Source of the DNA: Actinomycetota bacterium
GTDB lineage: Bacteria > Actinomycetota > Actinomycetes > Nanopelagicales > Nanopelagicaceae
Direction: 5' to 3'
Length of the DNA: 64,000 nt
Assembly (NCBI GenBank): GCA_027728065.1
Contig: JAQBVO010000005.1
Span: 1 to 64,000, forward strand
Shown here piece after piece: positions 59,627-64,000 of the stretch (the stretch's first letter is position 1; every line of letters begins with the position of its first letter). The notes below the pieces were generated by a model, which saw only the letters and a program-made list of their open reading frames with translations, searched no databases and was not told the origin of the DNA. The translations under genes and the position numbers were made by a program.

Positions 59627-60514
59627 ATGAGTACGCCAGCGCCTTTTGGTCGCATGTTGACCGCGATGGTCACGCCCTTTAGAAAAGATGGCAGTATCGA
59701 CTGGAACGGCGTTGAAACAATCGCCGATCATTTAATTAAGAGTGGCCACGATGGCATTGTCGTTAATGGCACAACAGGTGAGGCACCAACGACTAAATCC
59801 TCTGAAAAAGAGGAGATTATCAAAGTTGTTAAAAGAGTTGCTGGAGCCAATTTTAAAGTCCTCTCTGGAGCCGGCGATAATGAGACAGATTATTCAGTTA
59901 ATCAAGCCAAGCGCAGTGAGGCCGCAGGTGCCGACGGCATCTTGGTTGTAACTCCGTATTACAACAAACCTCCACAGGCCGGGATCAAAGCGCACTTCTT
60001 AGCGATGGCCAACGCCACTGGTCTGCCAATGATGTTGTATGACATTCCAGGTCGCACAGGTGTTGAGATTGAATCCGACACCATTGTTGAACTCTTTGAA
60101 CATCCATCGATTGTGGCTCTTAAAGATGCTAAAGGAAATGTTGCCGCTACTTCGTGGGTAATTAAGCGCTGCGGCATCCCCGTCTACTCAGGCGATGATA
60201 TTTTGAACTTGCCTCTTTTGTCAGTCGGCGCAGTTGGATTTGTCTCGGTCTGCGGGCATAGCGTTGGTAGTGATTTGAAAGCGATGCTCAACGCCTGGTT
60301 TGATGGCAACCCAGCACGCGCATTAGAGATTCACCAAAAACTTCTACCAGTCTTTACCGGAACCTTCCGCACCCAGGGTGCAATCATGACTAAAGCGGCG
60401 TTAACGCTTATGGGTCTGCCTGGTGGTCACACACGTCTTCCATTAGTTGATGCAACCGATGCGCAGATTGCGCAGTTGCGTGAAGATCTTCGCGCCGGTG
60501 GCCTCGCAGTTTAA
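59627..60514 (+). CDS. dapA: 4-hydroxy-tetrahydrodipicolinate synthase
   Basis: Class I aldolase that condenses pyruvate with aspartate semialdehyde in the diaminopimelate pathway. 295 residues. It begins GRMLTAMVTPFRKDGSID; NGTTGEAPTT, VVTPYYNKP (Tyr111/112) and the Schiff-base Lys166 in IVALKDAKGN are present. ATG 59627 is chosen because of the upstream TAGAGT; an in-frame ATG at 59579 lies inside thyX. rnj starts three bases downstream. Confidence 0.95.
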   Translation: MSTPAPFGRMLTAMVTPFRKDGSIDWNGVETIADHLIKSGHDGIVVNGTTGEAPTTKSSEKEEIIKVVKRVAGANFKVLSGAGDNETDYSVNQAKRSEAAGADGILVVTPYYNKPPQAGIKAHFLAMANATGLPMMLYDIPGRTGVEIESDTIVELFEHPSIVALKDAKGNVAATSWVIKRCGIPVYSGDDILNLPLLSVGAVGFVSVCGHSVGSDLKAMLNAWFDGNPARALEIHQKLLPVFTGTFRTQGAIMTKAALTLMGLPGGHTRLPLVDATDAQIAQLREDLRAGGLAV

Positions 60515-60517
60515 ATA

Positions 60518-62200
60518 ATGAATCATCCTCATCCAGATTTAGGCCTGCCTCCCGCATTAGTTGATGGGGGATTGCGTATCGTGGCTCTGGGCGGCCTTGC
60601 TGAAATCGGTCGCAATATGACCATCTTTGAGAGTAAAGGCAAACTATTAATCCTTGATTGTGGTGTTTTATTTCCTGAGGATTCCCAGCCAGGTATTGAT
60701 TTAATTCTGCCGGATTTTTCCTATATCCGCGATCGTTTAGCCGATGTTGTTGGTTTAGTACTTACACATGGACATGAAGACCATGTCGGTGCGGTGCCGT
60801 ATTTGCTGCGTGAGCGGGGCGATATCGCTATTTATGGATCGGCCCTTACTTTGGCGCTGGTTAGCGCTAAGTTAAAAGAGCATCGTATAACACCTCTTAC
60901 GCATGAAGTGCGCGAGGGTGGACATGAAGATATCGGGCCATTTGAACTTGAATTTGTTGCAGTCAATCACTCGATTCCAGATTCACTTGCAGTTGTAATT
61001 AATACCGATGCTGGTCGGATTTTGCACACCGGTGATTTTAAAATGGATCAACTTCCATTAGATGCTCGTGTTACAGATTTGGGCACCTTTGCACGCCTTG
61101 GCCAAGAGGGTGTTGATTTATTTATGGTTGACTCCACAAATGCGGATGTACCTGGTTTTACTCCATCAGAGCGCGAAATTATGCCGGCCCTGAACCGCGT
61201 TATTGCATCGACAAAGCGTCGAGTCATAGTCGCCTCCTTTTCATCCCACGTACACCGTGTTCAACAAGTGATCGATATAGCCGCTGAGCATGGTCGCAAA
61301 GCCGCCTTCATTGGGCGATCAATGGTTCGCAATATGAAGATCGCTGAAGAGATGGGCTACCTAAAAATCCCGGACAATGTATTGATGGACGCCAAAGATC
61401 TTGACTCCTTTGATGACAATGTTGTTTTAATCTGCACGGGCTCACAGGGGGAGCCCATGGCCGCCCTTGCCCGCATGGCAAATGGTGACCACCAGATTCG
61501 AGTAGGAGAAGGTGACACGGTTATCTTGGCATCATCATTGATTCCAGGAAATGAAAACTCAGTCTTTAGAATAATTAATGAACTCACTCGATTTGGTGCA
61601 AAGGTAGTTCATAAAGCAAATGCATTGGTACACGTATCGGGCCATGCGGCGGCAGGTGAGCTTTTGTACTGCTACAACATTGTTAAACCTGAATATGTAA
61701 TCCCTGTTCATGGTGAATGGCGCCACATGAAGGCAAATGCTGAGTTAGCGATCCAATCGGGTGTTGGGCGCTCTCATGCACTCATTATCGAAAATGGGAT
61801 TGTTGTTGATTTAGTAGATCATGAGCTCTCGGTTGTTGGTGCCGTGCCCTGCGGCTTTGTATATGTAGATGGTCAGAGCATTGGTGATATTACTGAAGCA
61901 TCACTTAAAGATCGGCGCATCTTGGGTGAAGAGGGATTTATCTCCGTCGTTGTCGTAATCGATTCGCAAAGCGGAAAAATCGTTGCTGGTCCAGATATTC
62001 ATGCGCGCGGATTTAATGAAGATATGGCCCTTTTTGATGATGTAAAGTTAAAAATTGAAAAAGTGTTAGCAGTTGCAGTTGCTGATGGAATAAATGGAAC
62101 ACATCAGCTATCGCAGATTGTGCGCAAAACAGTTGGTGGTTGGGTGGGCGGTGAGCATCGTAGAAAGCCGATGATCATCCCAGTTGTTATTGAGGTCTAA
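60518..62200 (+). CDS. rnj: Ribonuclease J
   Basis: Metallo-beta-lactamase/beta-CASP ribonuclease with endo- and 5'-exonuclease activity in mRNA decay. 560 residues. Metal-binding motif THGHEDHVGAVPYLL, then HTGDFKMDQLP, the beta-CASP segment VIVASFSSHVHRVQQ and HVSGHAAAGELL are all present. The start is three bases after dapA. Together with PNPase in the same region it forms part of the RNA decay machinery. Confidence 0.95.
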   Translation: MNHPHPDLGLPPALVDGGLRIVALGGLAEIGRNMTIFESKGKLLILDCGVLFPEDSQPGIDLILPDFSYIRDRLADVVGLVLTHGHEDHVGAVPYLLRERGDIAIYGSALTLALVSAKLKEHRITPLTHEVREGGHEDIGPFELEFVAVNHSIPDSLAVVINTDAGRILHTGDFKMDQLPLDARVTDLGTFARLGQEGVDLFMVDSTNADVPGFTPSEREIMPALNRVIASTKRRVIVASFSSHVHRVQQVIDIAAEHGRKAAFIGRSMVRNMKIAEEMGYLKIPDNVLMDAKDLDSFDDNVVLICTGSQGEPMAALARMANGDHQIRVGEGDTVILASSLIPGNENSVFRIINELTRFGAKVVHKANALVHVSGHAAAGELLYCYNIVKPEYVIPVHGEWRHMKANAELAIQSGVGRSHALIIENGIVVDLVDHELSVVGAVPCGFVYVDGQSIGDITEASLKDRRILGEEGFISVVVVIDSQSGKIVAGPDIHARGFNEDMALFDDVKLKIEKVLAVAVADGINGTHQLSQIVRKTVGGWVGGEHRRKPMIIPVVIEV

Positions 62201-62238
62201 GGGCGGCGAGCCTAGTCAAATCAAAATTACTCATCCTT

Positions 62239-62244
62239 TAAGAT
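62239..62244 (+). promoter_or_regulatory. Leaderless-type -10 element of ftsK
   Basis: TAAGAT lies seven bases before GTG 62252, with no Shine-Dalgarno sequence. Confidence 0.55.
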
Positions 62245-62251
62245 TGCCCGT

Positions 62252-64000
62252 GTGGCAAAGCGTAAGAAATCACACTCCAAGACAGGGGCAGTTGGTGGCG
62301 CACTCGGCCGAGGGTTAGCTGGGCTCTGGCGTTTTATAGCAAAATCCCTTGGCAGCAGCGTCCGCTTTCTTGCCCGCGGTGCCCGTGATTTAGATCCGGC
62401 ACATCAGCGCGATGGCATCGCATTTCTAATCTTGATTCTGGCACTGATCGCCACTGCAGGAACTTGGTTTCATGCCGACAATATAGTTAGTCGCGCAGTG
62501 TATTCATTTATATATGGAGGTTTTGGTCGTATAGGTTATGTTGCACCAGTTGCCTTAATCTACTTTGCCTTTAAATTATTTAGAACTCCTGAAGATAGAA
62601 AAGCAATTGGTCGAATCATCGTTGGCACAGTTGCGCTAGTGATTTCATCTACTGGTATCGCTCACTTACTCAATGGTTCAACAGGTACAGGGGCAACTGC
62701 CATGCGAAATGGCGGTGGTTGGATTGGCTACGGCGTTACGACTCCGCTAGTTGCTGCTATGACATCGGTACTTACATATCCAGTGCTTGCACTTGTCTTT
62801 ATCTTTGGCTTATTGGTCGTTACGGCAATACCGGTGAGTGATCTCTTCTCCCGCATAGGTAATATATCTACATGGCTCTGGTCCAAGCGCCCAGAGCGCC
62901 GTATTAAAGAGGAGAAATTCGAAGTAAGCGATACGCCGCCATTTGAATCTCCCATCGTGGCCGCCTGGAGTAATCCTCAAAGCGATGAGGAAGAAGAGCT
63001 AGATGAAGAGTTCACGGTTCCTACTCCAATCGTTGTAGCGACAAATAAGCGTCCTGAACAACTCTTACTCACCGCCGATTCAACATATGAACTGCCTCCA
63101 GCTGATTTATTGCGAACGGGACCTGCGGCTAAGGCTAAAAGCAAAGCCAACGAGGCCGTTGTCGCAGCCCTTACCGAGGTTTTTCTACAGTTTGAAATCG
63201 ATGCCCAAGTCACCGGTTTTATGCGCGGTCCTACAGTTACACGTTATGAAGTGGAAATAGGAAGCGCCGTTAAGGTCGAACGTATTACCGCTCTGGCTAA
63301 AAACATCTCCTACGCCGTTGCAAGCGGGGATGTGCGCATACTTTCGCCCATTCCAGGAAAATCGGCAGTAGGTATTGAGATTCCCAACGCTGATAGAGAA
63401 ATCGTTGCCCTAGGTGATGTTTTGCGCTCGTCAGTTGCCGGTCAAGATCATCACCCAATGCTGGTCGCACTTGGAAAAGATGTAGAAGGTAGTTACATCT
63501 GTGCCAACTTAGCCAAAATGCCGCACTTACTAGTGGCAGGTGCAACCGGTGCTGGTAAGTCTTCAATGATTAACGCGATGATTATCTCCATTCTGGCCCG
63601 CTCTACTCCCGATGATGTACGTCTAGTTTTAATCGATCCTAAGCGCGTAGAGCTCACGGCCTATGAGGGTATTCCGCATTTAATTACGCCGATTATTACT
63701 AATCCCAAGAAGGCTGCCGATGCCCTGACTTGGGTAGTTCGCGAAATGGATCTACGTTATGAGGATTTATCTACCTTTGGATTTAGACATATCGATGATT
63801 TCAATAAAGCCGTACGCGCAGGAAAAGTAGTTGCACCCCAGGGCAGTGATCGCACTGTGGAGCCATACCCATATCTTCTTGTCATTATCGACGAGCTTGC
63901 CGATTTGATGGTGGTGGCAGCTAGAGAGGTTGAAGAGTCAATCGTGCGCATTACCCAGTTAGCGCGCTCTGCTGGAATCCACTTAGTTCTTGCAACACAG
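62252..64000 (+). CDS. ftsK: DNA translocase FtsK/SpoIIIE, 3' end beyond window
   Basis: Septal DNA pump that clears chromosomes at division and works with Xer recombinases. 583 codons are visible from GTG 62252 (AKRKKSHSKTGAVGGALGRG) to the window edge with no stop. Several transmembrane helices occupy about 55-200, an acidic linker is at about 215-255, and the motor domain follows with Walker A GATGAGKSSMINAM near 430 and Walker B YLLVIIDELADLM near 545. The end of the motor and the DNA-orienting gamma domain lie outside. The start fits the TAAGAT leaderless promoter. Confidence 0.94.
   Translation, partial: MAKRKKSHSKTGAVGGALGRGLAGLWRFIAKSLGSSVRFLARGARDLDPAHQRDGIAFLILILALIATAGTWFHADNIVSRAVYSFIYGGFGRIGYVAPVALIYFAFKLFRTPEDRKAIGRIIVGTVALVISSTGIAHLLNGSTGTGATAMRNGGGWIGYGVTTPLVAAMTSVLTYPVLALVFIFGLLVVTAIPVSDLFSRIGNISTWLWSKRPERRIKEEKFEVSDTPPFESPIVAAWSNPQSDEEEELDEEFTVPTPIVVATNKRPEQLLLTADSTYELPPADLLRTGPAAKAKSKANEAVVAALTEVFLQFEIDAQVTGFMRGPTVTRYEVEIGSAVKVERITALAKNISYAVASGDVRILSPIPGKSAVGIEIPNADREIVALGDVLRSSVAGQDHHPMLVALGKDVEGSYICANLAKMPHLLVAGATGAGKSSMINAMIISILARSTPDDVRLVLIDPKRVELTAYEGIPHLITPIITNPKKAADALTWVVREMDLRYEDLSTFGFRHIDDFNKAVRAGKVVAPQGSDRTVEPYPYLLVIIDELADLMVVAAREVEESIVRITQLARSAGIHLVLATQ

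Overview
The window is a gene-dense stretch of chromosome from an actinobacterium. No gap between genes exceeds about 220 bases, and nearly all genes are on the + strand. The gene order is the conserved actinobacterial one: leuS-comEA-comEC-holA; rplU-rpmA-obg-proB-proA; rpsB-tsf-pyrH-frr-cdsA-rlmN; dxr-rseP-ispG-proS; and rimP-nusA-infB-rbfA-truB-ribF-rpsO-pnp-M16 protease-dapB-thyX-dapA-rnj-ftsK. The moderate GC content (judged by eye), very short spacers, tight stop/start overlaps and missing accessory genes (no ylxR between nusA and infB) suggest a streamlined lineage. Freshwater acI Actinobacteria (Nanopelagicales, Planktophila-like) fit best, but that placement is inference.

Layout. 1-7.0 kb: end of a histidine phosphatase, tRNA-Ala(GGC) three bases ahead of leuS, DNA-uptake genes comEA/comEC, and holA. 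7.0-15 kb: rplU-rpmA with a clear promoter and terminator, obg, proline genes proB/proA, and the gatCAB amidotransferase. 15-25.3 kb: a branched-chain amino acid and serine block (ilvD, attenuator leader, ilvB-ilvN-ilvC-serA-leuB-ilvE-cimA), in which citramalate synthase gives a threonine-independent route to isoleucine. 25.3-32.2 kb: a XerC-type recombinase, polyprenol-phosphate mannosyltransferase, rpsB-tsf-pyrH-frr-cdsA-rlmN. 32.2-40.3 kb: a polyamine/agmatine island (aldehyde dehydrogenase, PotD-A-B-C type transporter, FAD amine oxidase, ureohydrolase) lying between rlmN and dxr. 40.3-45.5 kb: MEP-pathway genes dxr and ispG, a site-2 protease, and proS. 45.5-57.9 kb: a TSUP exporter, then the translation/RNA block rimP to pnp, an M16 protease, dapB and a small glutaredoxin. 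57.9-58.8 kb: azlD/azlC on the minus strand, the only clear minus-strand genes. 58.9-64 kb: thyX, dapA, rnj and the 5' part of ftsK.

Regulation. Ten genes have a TANNNT hexamer (mostly TAGGCT or TAGACT) 6-8 bases before the start codon and no Shine-Dalgarno sequence, the arrangement expected of leaderless mRNAs. In three cases the upstream gene's stop codon forms the first half of the hexamer. ilvB is preceded by a textbook attenuator: leader peptide MSQIVVVVVI, a 10-bp hairpin and an intrinsic terminator. Structured leaders precede rpsB, frr, infB, rpsO, pnp and the FAD oxidase. Two conserved genes, truB and comEC, encode family-typical N-termini with no ATG/GTG/TTG available to start them.

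I saw no insertion sequence, prophage, CRISPR array or defence system, and no unmistakably new multigene system. The best candidates for something undescribed are the structured leader at 37738-37869, the apparent AUC start of truB, and the tRNA-derived 5' end of leuS.
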